Positions 8,879 to 16,620 of a stretch of 20,028 nucleotides of DNA are shown piece by piece. Made by a program: the position numbers and the translations under genes. How positions within the stretch are numbered: position 1 is the stretch's first letter; each line of letters begins with the position of its first letter. The stretch is from Nemertoderma westbladi (Eukaryota > Xenacoelomorpha > Nemertodermatida > Nemertodermatidae). The stretch lies in the NCBI GenBank assembly GCA_032718475.1, contig JAUCBJ010006306.1:1-20028 (forward strand). Reading direction: 5' to 3'. The notes beneath the pieces are model-generated. The model was not told where the DNA came from, made no database searches, and saw only the letters and a program-made list of their open reading frames with translations.

Positions 8879-9020
8879 GTCTTCCCAACGGTATAAAGGT
8901 AGAATTTAGTTTCGGGAGTACTTTCTCGTCTTGGGCATTCTTCAGACTCTATATATAAACATATACTGCACTGCAAAGACACCCTATGCCCAATGCACCT
9001 TTTTTACGGTTGGGGAAGAC
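8879..9020. mobile_element. Short hairpin (MITE-like) element
   Basis: The left end GTCTTCCCAACGGTATAAAG (continuing GT, 8879-8900) pairs with the right end, whose reverse complement is GTCTTCCCCAACCGTAAAAA (continuing AGGT, 8997-9020). Inside, CTTGGGCATTC on the left pairs with GATATGCCCAA-like sequence on the right, so the structure is a long imperfect hairpin of 142 bp. No coding capacity is seen. A third copy of the same terminus lies in FoxA intron 1 (11467-11489). Confidence 0.55.
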
Positions 9021-9549
9021 CCTGATTTATTTCGTATTTATGTATAATTTATGATGGACTCCTTCATAGCAGCATGTCGCTTTGTTTCAACATCTGAAGT
9101 CTATATTTTCTGTTAGTGCGTGCTGACTGCTGAGTCACTGACGGCCCATTCATCCATTGTTTCCTCTATATCTTTTCCTTTCAATGATCTTCAGCTTACC
9201 TGGAGTTGGTCTGGTTTCCTAATATTGTTTAGAGTTTTACAACGGTTAATTTCATTGCGTTTTAACTTTATTTTTATTGAACATTATTTTCGGACTTCGC
9301 GGGCCTTTCCAGTTTTTAGGGGCAAATTTCACCAACCTTACGCCTAAAATACATTTAAATGTATTCCATATAATTACATAATAATTTAATTATTATGTTA
9401 TGATATATGATATATAATTATAATTTATTCACACCAGGTTCTGCAAAATTATGAATAATAACTATATTATTATCTATAAAACTGCTATATGATGTAAAAT
9501 TTCAATATGTACAATATTTAGATACAATACAGCAGAGACAACTTAAGGA
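9021..9549. other. Non-coding AT-rich spacer with two palindromes
   Basis: No gene is supported. A perfect 18-bp palindrome AATACATTTAAATGTATT (9348-9365) is followed by a near-perfect 23-bp one centred on about 9387 (9376-9398). Both are AT-rich and could extrude as cruciforms. Confidence 0.55.
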
Positions 9550-9568
9550 GGGGGGGGGGGGGGGGGGG
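9550..9568 (+). repeat. G19 homopolymer
   Basis: An uninterrupted G run, extended on both sides by GGA/AGGGG, about 1 kb upstream of the FoxA start codon. It could form intramolecular G-quadruplex structures. The exact length may be an assembly artefact. Confidence 0.9.
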
Positions 9569-10599
9569 AGGGGTCACATCATTAGAGCCCTTACACATAG
9601 AGTGGTTTGGTGTTTTTCTTACAAGATCCAGTCTGGTACCGGTATTGGTCAGCGGGTTCGCCCACATATGTGATACAATCAACTATTGTTCGGGTTGTGA
9701 AAAAGTCTTTGTTTTAAAAAGACAAAAATGGGTCTGAAAATCGAGTTACTAGATTACGACTTTCCAGGTTACTTACTGCCTTCCCATATGATATATAATC
9801 AGCTGAAAATATTTGTTCAAATGTAGGGGTTGTTCCCACACCACTTGAAGTTGAAGACAACTTCGTTTAAAATAAAAATGTAACTACAGATTTATGTCAC
9901 TCAGATCCAAACATTGACAAAATTTACTAGCCGTTTCATTAGAACGCAATTGAGTTTTTTTCGCCATGCGGTGTACACAGTAAAACAGTAGCAGCACCTA
10001 CTGAGTACAACGTTTCGTTAAGTGCATTACTCACAATGCCACTCAGTCCTAAAGATATGAAACTCCACCCTCCCTTCAAGGTAACAGATTAAGCTGTAAA
10101 CCAATCATGATCATTTTTGTAATAGGCAACTGGACGATGAACCAATAGAAATCCTTGCATTTCCTACTATAATTTCAGTAGGGCGCAGAGTTTGATCATC
10201 TGACGTTTAAAGTTTGTGAAGTCAACACTAGAAGCGATATTCATCTGTTGGCACTGAGACGACATTCACTCACCAATGCCAATACTATATTTGAATTGAT
10301 TACGCCGCACAAATATTTGTCGAATTGTTTTACAGTAGCGACAGGCCTAATCCAATCTCAAGTGATATTGTAGGGTAATTTTGTTTGATGTGCAAACTCG
10401 CTGTAAGCTATTATTAGTTACGTACAAACACAAGGCGTTTGTTAACCAACAAATACCTTCTGCTTCTCTGAGGAAAGGCGCACAGTGGTAGAGCGTCATC
10501 TATTATACGAAGCGAACAGGAATCAAACAGTGTTAAAGGCGAGACATCATCTAATATTCCAAAACAAATATTAACATAGGGTTGATTAGCTTAATCGAG
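9569..10599 (+). promoter_or_regulatory. Putative FoxA upstream region (promoter not resolved)
   Basis: This kilobase precedes the FoxA start codon and should contain the proximal promoter and 5' UTR. CCAAT-type sequences occur at about 10101 (AACCAATCA) and 10141 (ACCAATAG). No convincing TATA box or start site can be fixed. If the organism is an ascidian, spliced-leader trans-splicing could also hide the true 5' end. The stretch 10476-10540 holds a degenerate tRNA A-box-like sequence. Confidence 0.4.
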
Positions 10600-11068
10600 A
10601 TGTTGGTCTCACCTCACAAACCTTACTCCAGCCCTCCAAGCATGGGTTCTTCCATGACGTCAATGCAGAATCCAGCTGACCCCTATTACGCCGGTACCTA
10701 TGGTAACGGAGCGGCGAGCTACTCCCAGATACAGATGCCATCTACCGGTTTGATGCCGCAGTCGGGATACATGAACTCGGGTGGCGTCGCCACCATGTCT
10801 CCGCCGTACTCGCTTGGGGGAGGCGCCTATCCCTATGGCAACAGTTACGGGGGACCCCCGTCTACATATACATTGGAGGGTATCCAAGGTTACCGTAGCT
10901 CGACCCCACCCGACTGCCATCGGGGCACACTCGGACATATCGGTGGCGGCCAACTCAACTCCATGGAGAAGGCGGCATGGAGACGGTCTTACACCCACGC
11001 CAAACCCCCCTACTCATATATTAGTCTCATCACCATGGCAATCCAAAATTCACCAAATGGAGAATCAC
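10600..11068 (+). CDS. FoxA: FoxA coding exon 1 (N-terminal region and forkhead helix 1)
   Basis: Encodes residues 1-156 and the first base of codon 157. It begins [16 protein letters not shown] and ends within the forkhead domain at [13 protein letters not shown]. The donor is TCAC|GTAAGT, a strong consensus. A 5' UTR part of this exon is likely but not delimited. The exon is far more GC-rich than its flanks. Confidence 0.9.
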
Positions 11069-14000
11069 GTAAGTCTGATACGAATAATAATATTTTTTTC
11101 CCTTTGGAAAATGTCATCTGGTTACCGGTAGTTATTATTTTAGTTAATGTTTAACATTTGAACTTATTTATCACTAAAATATCTAAAGCTATTTTATTTC
11201 TCTTGAGTTCTAAACCCAAATTGTTCTTAACATTTGTATTGTAAAGCCACTGATCTGTGATCTATTTCTATCAACATGTTAGGGTGGGTGACTTGGTTAA
11301 TAATTTTTGTTTTTTAAAACTTTTTTCACTTTTTCGCTATAATTTTTTATTATTAGCGTTTTTATGTAATATATCCCTTGGTGTTTATTATATAAATTGA
11401 TAAATGGACCCATGTAGGATGTAGGGCTTTTTACAATTTTGTCATCTTATCTTATCATTTAACGCCCTTTTTTCCCGTTGGGGAGTGTAAAGAAATATAT
11501 TATTATTATTATATAAATTGAGATATTTTCAATAAATAAACAGTAATTATGACACAATTTTACTATTGCAAACATTAAACTCATGGGCACCACGATAAAT
11601 TAACGCGCATAAGTTAATGTAAGGCCTCGTGCGGCATTCTAAACAAATTGAAATGGATATTGTACCTGTAATAAGAAATACTGTAGTTTTAAAAAAATAT
11701 GAAGGCCAGAACTAAGAACTAAGGGAAAAAAGTTCTCAGAACTTATTTTTGAAATAAGAAATTTAATTAGCTTATTTATCTATGCGATAAAGTACTCCAA
11801 GTCAACGATAAACTGAGTTAGTAGTATGGTAGAAAAATTAAGCCCTGAGCTGTATAAATGGGCAATGGGGGGGCCTTTAGATTTTATAACGAGGTAATGG
11901 ACCTTAGCGGAATTATCCTTATGTGACACCCTATGAAAATGGTATGTAACATAGTGGAGGTGGCGGAAATATATTTAGGTAAGTTAGGTCCCGACTATTT
12001 GATCAGGTCAAGTGTTCGCTCCCCCAATGCTGCACACACACGGACCCTGTCAGGACCAGTTCTACTTGTAAACTGAATGAATAGGCACCTCCGGTACAGA
12101 ACCTTGCAATTGTAGCTGATAGCCGACTATTCCTAAAGGTAGCCAAGCCCAGGAGGGCCCGTTGGTTGGCCCCTTCTTAAATAACCTGACGTACTTATTG
12201 TGACGGACTGTCAATAATAAATTACCAGGATTGTGATTACAGTGATACTACTACTACTATGATCGGCATGCTGCATTGCAGCTGCATTTTTAAGAATGCT
12301 GTGCCGGCTTGTCGACAAAATTGCGCCGCCACAACTCCCTACCCTATCACCCATGACATTTGCTAGATCATCCGCATATTCAAGGCCAGTGTCCTTTAAG
12401 ATGCGTCTCAAGAAAGTCATGAGCTGTCCATCATGCTTATTCACTCCATGAGGCTGCAGTGATGGATGTAAAATAATGTTATATTTTCTTCCTTATATAG
12501 GAATGGTAACACTCAACGAAATATACCAATTTATTATGGATTTATTCCCCTACTACCGGCAGAATCAACAACGTTGGCAGAATTCCATCCGACATTGTCT
12601 CTCATTCAATGATTGCTTTGTTAAGGTGAGATACGCGTTTGTTATTTACGAAAGGGCGGGTAAAGGTATACCTGTAACTGTAATAAGAAAACTTATGTAT
12701 CAATTCCAGGCAAAAATGTACACTATGAATAAACACTATTGATAACAATAATAATGAAATGTTAATTCAGATTCAAAATTATAGTAAGTATTTCCATTAC
12801 TATAGGTTCCAAGGACCCCGGAGAGACCGGGGAAGGGAAGTTTCTGGACATTGCACCCCGACGCTCACAACATGTTCGAGAATGGGTGCTACCTCAGACG
12901 CCAAAAACGATTCAAATGTGAAAAACGTCAAGCCGCGAAACAATCACAGGTTTAGTTATTATATTAATAATTTAGATAAATTAAAAAACTATTTATTTTC
13001 ACTAAACAAATGTTATAAATACAGATATAAATAAAGACAATCGTGTAATAATTTTATGGAATATAAATAAATGTATATTATGGCGTTTGTTTCAATAGAA
13101 ATCGGGCTCACAACATAAGTCTCGTTCGCACTCTCTAATGATGAATAACGATTTGGACGATAAACTAACCCCCAAAGATGAGAACGATATGATGGAGATT
13201 AAAGCTGACGTGGATTACGTCAAGTCAGAAAGTGTTGTTATGACGTCACCGATTCACCAGGCGCTAGGTGTTGATCAGTGTCAGGTAAGAAAGAAAGAGT
13301 ACACTTGATTCCGGTACAGAATATAAGATAGTGTAGAGGATCTGGTTAGGTGAGTTCGTGAGTTAATATGACCGCAAAGACCAAATATGTGTTCAGTGGG
13401 TTTCAAAATTTTATTTAAAACATTACGGGAAAGGAGAAGTTACATTGTTTACTAAACAAAACTTAATTTCAAATGAGACCAAAAGAGCTGGAGATAAAAA
13501 AAATTTACAATTTCGGCCAATGACGTCACTATTGGTATACAAGACCTCGGAGATGTCTGTGTTTATACAATATAATCGAATGTCCAGCCAATATAATTAT
13601 TTGGTATTACAGGTGTCTAAGGAATCGATGTACAATGGTTTGCATAGCGACCTCAGTTCCCATGGCAACCCCACCAACATTCACCACAACCCAGTCATTA
13701 TAGACCAAGCCTACGGAATGGCAATGAGTCACAACCATTACCCGATACACAATAACTTACAATCCTACAGCGGCACACAATTCTATCCAACGAACGCTCG
13801 GATCAGCTACCCTGGATCTACGGTTTCCACATCAGGTACAGTTAGTTATATATAACACGTTGGTGAAGACATCTCGAACAATGTCACGCACAAATATCTA
13901 AAGAATAGGCTTAACCAATACGATGTCGAAGTGTCCGAGGGTCAGAACAGCTTTCACAAAAGTTTTGGCGTCCCAGGTTCAAATCCGACTAACTAAATCC

Positions 14001-14958
14001 GAATAAATTTCGCATATTATGTCCCTAAGAAAGTCACTTACTATAGACTTTATTTACGCAAACCCTGTGGTACAATGGGGACATGACTTCCGCTGGGGAG
14101 GGGGGGGGGGGGGTGTTTGGATAGTTATGGAGTATGCAACCTTGGGAGTTGGTATGGTAAATCCCTGCCTAACAGGTAACAGCCAAGTGAGAGGAGCCAT
14201 TTTTATACGTTCGCCGATCACTTTACTTCACTTACATAATAATATTAATGAACAGGTCTAACTTGTTATAGCAAAATATAAATTACATTATATCAAGTAG
14301 AAGTGAATAATACTTTTCGTAGTCATAATAAACAATAAAGTTAACAAACTCAATATTATTAACAAAAAATGCCATCTGTTTTACAGGATACGAAAATTCA
14401 GCGTATCACCACCCTCCAATTAGAGCGGTGGACACCAGATACCTGGACGGTGGACACACTACCACAGACTGCGTGAGTCCATGCAACATGGGCCAGCCGT
14501 GTTCGAATAATGACCACATCTCGGACATACACTTGCATCACTCCGGTAACCTAGCGACCGCGCCTATCCTTGGTAACGGACCTCCCCATTATCCAACAGT
14601 TGACTCTTTCAGCCATCCGTTCTCCATCAACGCAATAATAAATCCAGTCGCGGATATTGATAACAAACTCGACTCGTCTAAACTCTGTTACGCTAACGGC
14701 TATACAACGTACGATACTGCGGTGTCCATATCCGGTGGCGAGGGTGGCGTAGGTACAACGGTTTCCCAGGGAACAACCAATGATAATAAACTCGGCGTTA
14801 GCCCTACGGGTAACGCGGTTATGCGACACGCTATGGCAGTGGGTGAACGCCACCCTATGGCACTGGGTGAGCGCCACTCTATGGCAGTGAGTGACACCCA
14901 CGAAGATTTTGCTGGATACGCTCAGTGTGTTTCACCGGAACAAACAACTACCTTATAA
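10600..14958 (+). CDS. FoxA: FoxA-class forkhead transcription factor, six coding exons
   Basis: The CDS joins 10600-11068, 12501-12625, 12806-12949, 13099-13284, 13613-13835 and 14387-14958 (1719 nt, 572 residues plus TAA). All five introns are GT-AG. The protein is a nuclear DNA-binding factor of the FoxA (HNF3/fork head) family; in chordates these act in endoderm, notochord and floor plate. Residues 1-127 are Ser/Gly/Tyr/Pro-rich. The forkhead domain spans about 130-238: [16 protein letters not shown] (helix 1), [20 protein letters not shown], helix 3 [15 protein letters not shown] with the base-contacting Asn and His, then [20 protein letters not shown] and [12 protein letters not shown]. 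The last block and [12 protein letters not shown] mark FoxA rather than other Fox classes. The motif [10 protein letters not shown] (459-468) matches the FoxA C-terminal HPFSINNLM element. The ATG at 10600 was chosen because an upstream in-frame extension begins only at a TTG (10582). Oddities are a GES insertion at the first junction, Cys189 for Ser, and no clear C-terminal YYQGVYSRP-type motif. Confidence 0.93.
11467..11489 (-). repeat. Terminus related to the hairpin element at 8879-9020
   Basis: The reverse complement reads CTCCCCAACGGGAAAAAAGG. It matches the 9020 end (CTTCCCCAACCGTAAAAAAG, continuing G) with a few differences. No opposite end is found nearby, so this is probably a fragment or a solo end. 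Confidence 0.45.
12211..12444 (-). other. Antisense open frame in intron 1, possible retroelement fragment
   Basis: A minus-strand frame of about 77 codons includes [24 protein letters not shown] in that setting resembles the catalytic motif of reverse transcriptases (YxDD), so this may be a scrap of a non-LTR element. Nothing else in the frame confirms it, the frame begins at GTG, and the end (poly-Ser, [11 protein letters not shown]) is low-complexity. A chance match is quite possible. Confidence 0.2.
12501..12625 (+). CDS. FoxA: FoxA coding exon 2 (forkhead helices 2 and 3)
   Basis: Encodes the remainder of R157 through K198 ([20 protein letters not shown], then [20 protein letters not shown] and K). 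The acceptor is TTATATAG|GA and the donor AAG|GTGAGA, phase 0. It holds the whole DNA-recognition helix. Confidence 0.92.
12626..12805 (+). other. FoxA intron 2 (phase 0, 180 bp)
   Basis: GTGAGA ... CTATAG. The length is a multiple of three. If retained, it adds 38 codons ([20 protein letters not shown] and more) and stops at 12740-12742, removing the forkhead wings. Confidence 0.85.
12806..12949 (+). CDS. FoxA: FoxA coding exon 3 (forkhead wing region)
   Basis: Exactly 48 codons, residues 199-246: [20 protein letters not shown], then [20 protein letters not shown] and RQAAKQSQ. It contains wing 1, wing 2 and the basic nuclear-localisation region. The acceptor is ACTATAG|GT. The donor CAG|GTTTAG is weaker than the others, but the frame to exon 4 is preserved. 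Confidence 0.92.
13099..13284 (+). CDS. FoxA: FoxA coding exon 4
   Basis: 62 codons, residues 247-308 ([20 protein letters not shown] and on to LGVDQCQ). It is a hydrophilic, acidic linker with no recognised motif. The VKSE in DYVKSESVV (residues 287-290) fits a SUMO-acceptor consensus, which is inference. The acceptor TTCAATAG and donor CAG|GTAAGA are clear, and both junctions are phase 0. A perfect TGACGTCA lies within the exon (13241-13248). Confidence 0.88.
13285..13612 (+). other. FoxA intron 4 (328 bp)
   Basis: GTAAGA ... TATTACAG. The last 168 bases (from 13445) are open and in frame with exon 5, so a longer alternative exon is possible on frame grounds alone. The intron contains a perfect CRE (13521-13528) and a forkhead-type TGTTTAC (13446-13452). 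Confidence 0.8.
13613..13835 (+). CDS. FoxA: FoxA coding exon 5
   Basis: Encodes residues 309-382 and the first base of codon 383 ([20 protein letters not shown] ... [12 protein letters not shown]). It is rich in His, Asn, Ser and Tyr, as FoxA trans-activation regions often are. The acceptor is TATTACAG|GT and the donor ATCAG|GTACAG, phase 1, which joins cleanly to exon 6 (G|GA = Gly). Confidence 0.87.
13925..13989 (+). repeat. tRNA-like relic (pseudogene or SINE fragment)
   Basis: A perfect RNA polymerase III B-box, GGTTCAAATCC, lies at 13976-13986. Upstream, TGTCCGAGGGTC (from 13934) resembles a Leu/Ser-type A-box (TGGCCGAGTGGTC) with a base lost. GTCG at 13925 can pair with CGAC ending at 13989. 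The 65-nt span is too short and the arms too degraded for a working tRNA. This fits a tRNA pseudogene or a fragment of a tRNA-derived SINE. Confidence 0.45.
14100..14113 (+). repeat. G14 homopolymer in intron 5
   Basis: Together with the preceding GGGGA it makes a G-rich tract of about 19 bases on the transcribed (sense) strand. Confidence 0.85.
14387..14958 (+). CDS. FoxA: FoxA coding exon 6 (C-terminal, with HPFSIN motif)
   Basis: Completes codon 383 (Gly), encodes residues 384-572 and ends at TAA (14956-14958). It carries [13 protein letters not shown] (457-469), the FoxA C-terminal motif shared with vertebrate FoxA (HPFSINNLM) and likely involved in trans-activation or Groucho-class cofactor contact (family knowledge). 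Residues 530-553 are three 8-residue repeats ([24 protein letters not shown]). The protein ends EQTTTL. Confidence 0.9.
14827..14898 (+). repeat. In-frame 24-bp tandem repeat, three copies
   Basis: Copies at 14827-14850, 14851-14874 and 14875-14898 share CAC(C/G/T)CTATGGCA.TG.GTGA. Each encodes eight residues of the FoxA C-terminus. The third copy is the most diverged. Confidence 0.85.
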
Positions 14959-15105
14959 GTTCTAGAATGTATAATAATTACATATATATACGGGGATAGG
15001 ATATTTGAGATGGACCTATACCAATGCGTACTGCGGGAATATATACAAACATTCCAACCAGTTAAACAAGTTATATACTGTAATAAATGTTTTGGTAAAG
15101 GTTAC
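14959..15105 (+). other. Putative FoxA 3' UTR
   Basis: AT-rich sequence after the stop codon, up to shortly past the first canonical poly(A) signal. Its extent is inferred only from that signal; later signals at 15525 and 15955 could give longer forms. Confidence 0.45.
15082..15087 (+). terminator. Candidate poly(A) signal AATAAA for FoxA
   Basis: The first AATAAA after the stop codon, 124 bp downstream of it, followed by T/GT-rich sequence. Others occur at 15525-15530 and in the AAATAAATAAAT stretch near 15955. Confidence 0.5.
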
Positions 15106-16289
15106 TTTATATTTATTAATTACAGTGATTAGCAGAAATCGACAGTTTAGTTAATTAAGTACTTAGGCCTACATAGATTAAACTTTACTTATTATGTGAC
15201 AAAATATTATTTGTTATCTTTAAATACCATGTACCGTAGTTAAATAATGCGAAATTTTGAATATTTTTCAATATATATATTGCAATAACGACAAACACAA
15301 CTTTATTTAGAATTATCTCTAACACAGAAAACAAGGATTACTCGCCTTACTTCGCTTGTCGGTAACGGGAAAAGTTTAATTAAAGGCAAATAATGTTATA
15401 GTTTATTTTACAGTTCGAGAGAGTCGATAAAGTGTATTGAAGTAAAATGATAAGTGTAACATAAATATAACATCAACCGCAAAATCCGCAAATTTAATAT
15501 TGTTATATTCACAGTGGATCAGAAAATAAACTCTATACACGGGGCCAGGTCCGTCTATCTTTTAAAAACCATAAAATTTACTTATTGGGAATGCAAAAAT
15601 GGCATAATAATATAGCTACTAACAATGACGTCATGGATTTTAACCGAATGTGCTAAATAATAATAATACGTTAATGTAAACTCCCTTTCGGGGTAAATAG
15701 GAACACATAATAGTTTATGAGTTAGACCAACTACACTGTATAAGTAATCACGGGTACGGTTATGTTACGAAACTGATACTATTAAGTTAAGCACTTAGTA
15801 AAAGGCCTGTGAGTAAAATAAACTTTATCAAATTGCTGGTTATCAAAATCTGAGAAACGTTAGTGTAAAAAATTATATAAATTATTAAAATTATAAATAT
15901 TTAAGCATGTATGCGAGGTGGACAATGTAGTCAATGTAAGACAATGTTAGAAGTTAAATAAATAAATAAATATAATTATATATTAAACTAACTATAAAGG
16001 CATATCTACCAACTATTTAAAAAAAACAACAGGACAGCGTCTTGCGTGCCATGTGCCTTAAACTGCGGGGGAAACTGGCCGATCATCTGAATGCCGTGAG
16101 CTGATTATTGATTTCATGCCTCGTCGAAGTCATGTTGCTTTCAGTTTGTACATTACTTGGTCATTGAATGCCAGCCAGTAAGTTTTTTCTACTTCACAAG
16201 TTTGAAAGAGCTTATTAATGTAATAGTTGCCTTGTATTGTGATTATTTCAAAATTAGGAATTACGTAGAACACAAGTGATTAGAGTGTT
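15106..16289. other. Non-coding AT-rich DNA downstream of FoxA
   Basis: No gene is supported. It contains a perfect TGACGTCA at 15626-15633 and a short AAAT microsatellite near 15955-15975. A GC-richer patch at 16035-16150 has a short open stretch (QDSVLRAMCLKLRGKLADHL, then NAVS and a stop), too short to call a gene. Confidence 0.45.
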
Positions 16290-16620
16290 AACAATCCCCT
16301 GAGGGGTTCCAAGTTCGCTATCTCACCAATCCCTATTGTGAGCATTTTAGGTGCCACAGTGAACTCGGCTTCACAACATACAGTGTCCAATTAATTATCA
16401 GCAGTCCCTAATCTATTAGCAGCGGTACTGCACACAACCACCCGAGTGTTTCCTGTCGTGTGACAAAAACTAAATCTTGGGTTGATAGGGGCTCCCACCT
16501 GCCGATATCGGAGTCTCACTTCCTCGATCCTTCCTGTCTCGGTACCGGTGCCATCTTATCGGCGTCAACCACTTATAATCCAGCAAGCGACTAGTTCCAC
16601 CGGGGAAGCATCTTTCAATG
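16290..16620. repeat. GC-richer island, probable interspersed repeat
   Basis: A sharply bounded, higher-GC stretch in AT-rich DNA. It is full of stops in all frames and includes blocks such as CCGATATCGGAGTCTCACTT and GGTACCGGTGCC. It looks like a non-coding dispersed repeat. The family cannot be named without a library search. Confidence 0.3.

Larger units (their letters stand above)
11069..12500 (+). other. FoxA intron 1 (phase 1) with repeat debris
   Basis: This 1432-bp intron runs GTAAGT ... TTATATAG. It carries a repeat terminus at 11467-11489 like the hairpin element at 8879-9020. A GC-richer stretch at about 11960-12450 includes a minus-strand open frame (12211-12444). Retaining the intron would add about 34 residues after S156 and then stop. 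Confidence 0.85.
13836..14386 (+). other. FoxA intron 5 (551 bp) with tRNA-like relic and G run
   Basis: GTACAG ... TTTTACAG. It contains a tRNA-derived relic at 13925-13989 and a G14 run at 14100-14113. The 80-codon open frame from 14019 crosses the G run and has no recognisable content. Confidence 0.85.

Noticed and set aside
10476-10540. Possible tRNA gene upstream of FoxA
   Set aside because: It has an A-box-like GTGGTAGAGC but no proper B-box and no cloverleaf pairing. At most a tRNA-derived fragment.
10582-10599. Upstream extension of the FoxA frame (six codons before the ATG)
   Set aside because: The extension starts at TTG, not ATG. The ATG at 10600 has a purine (G) at -3 and gives a FoxA-like N-terminus.
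10660-10998. Antisense and alternative frames over FoxA exon 1 (also 10781-11131 and 14551-14901)
   Set aside because: Shadows of the GC-rich FoxA coding exons in other frames.
16035-16115. Short open stretch ending in a stop (QDSVLRAMCLKLRGKLADHL) as a terminal exon
   Set aside because: Only about 24 codons, no partner exon identified, and it lies downstream of the FoxA poly(A) signal. Support is too weak.
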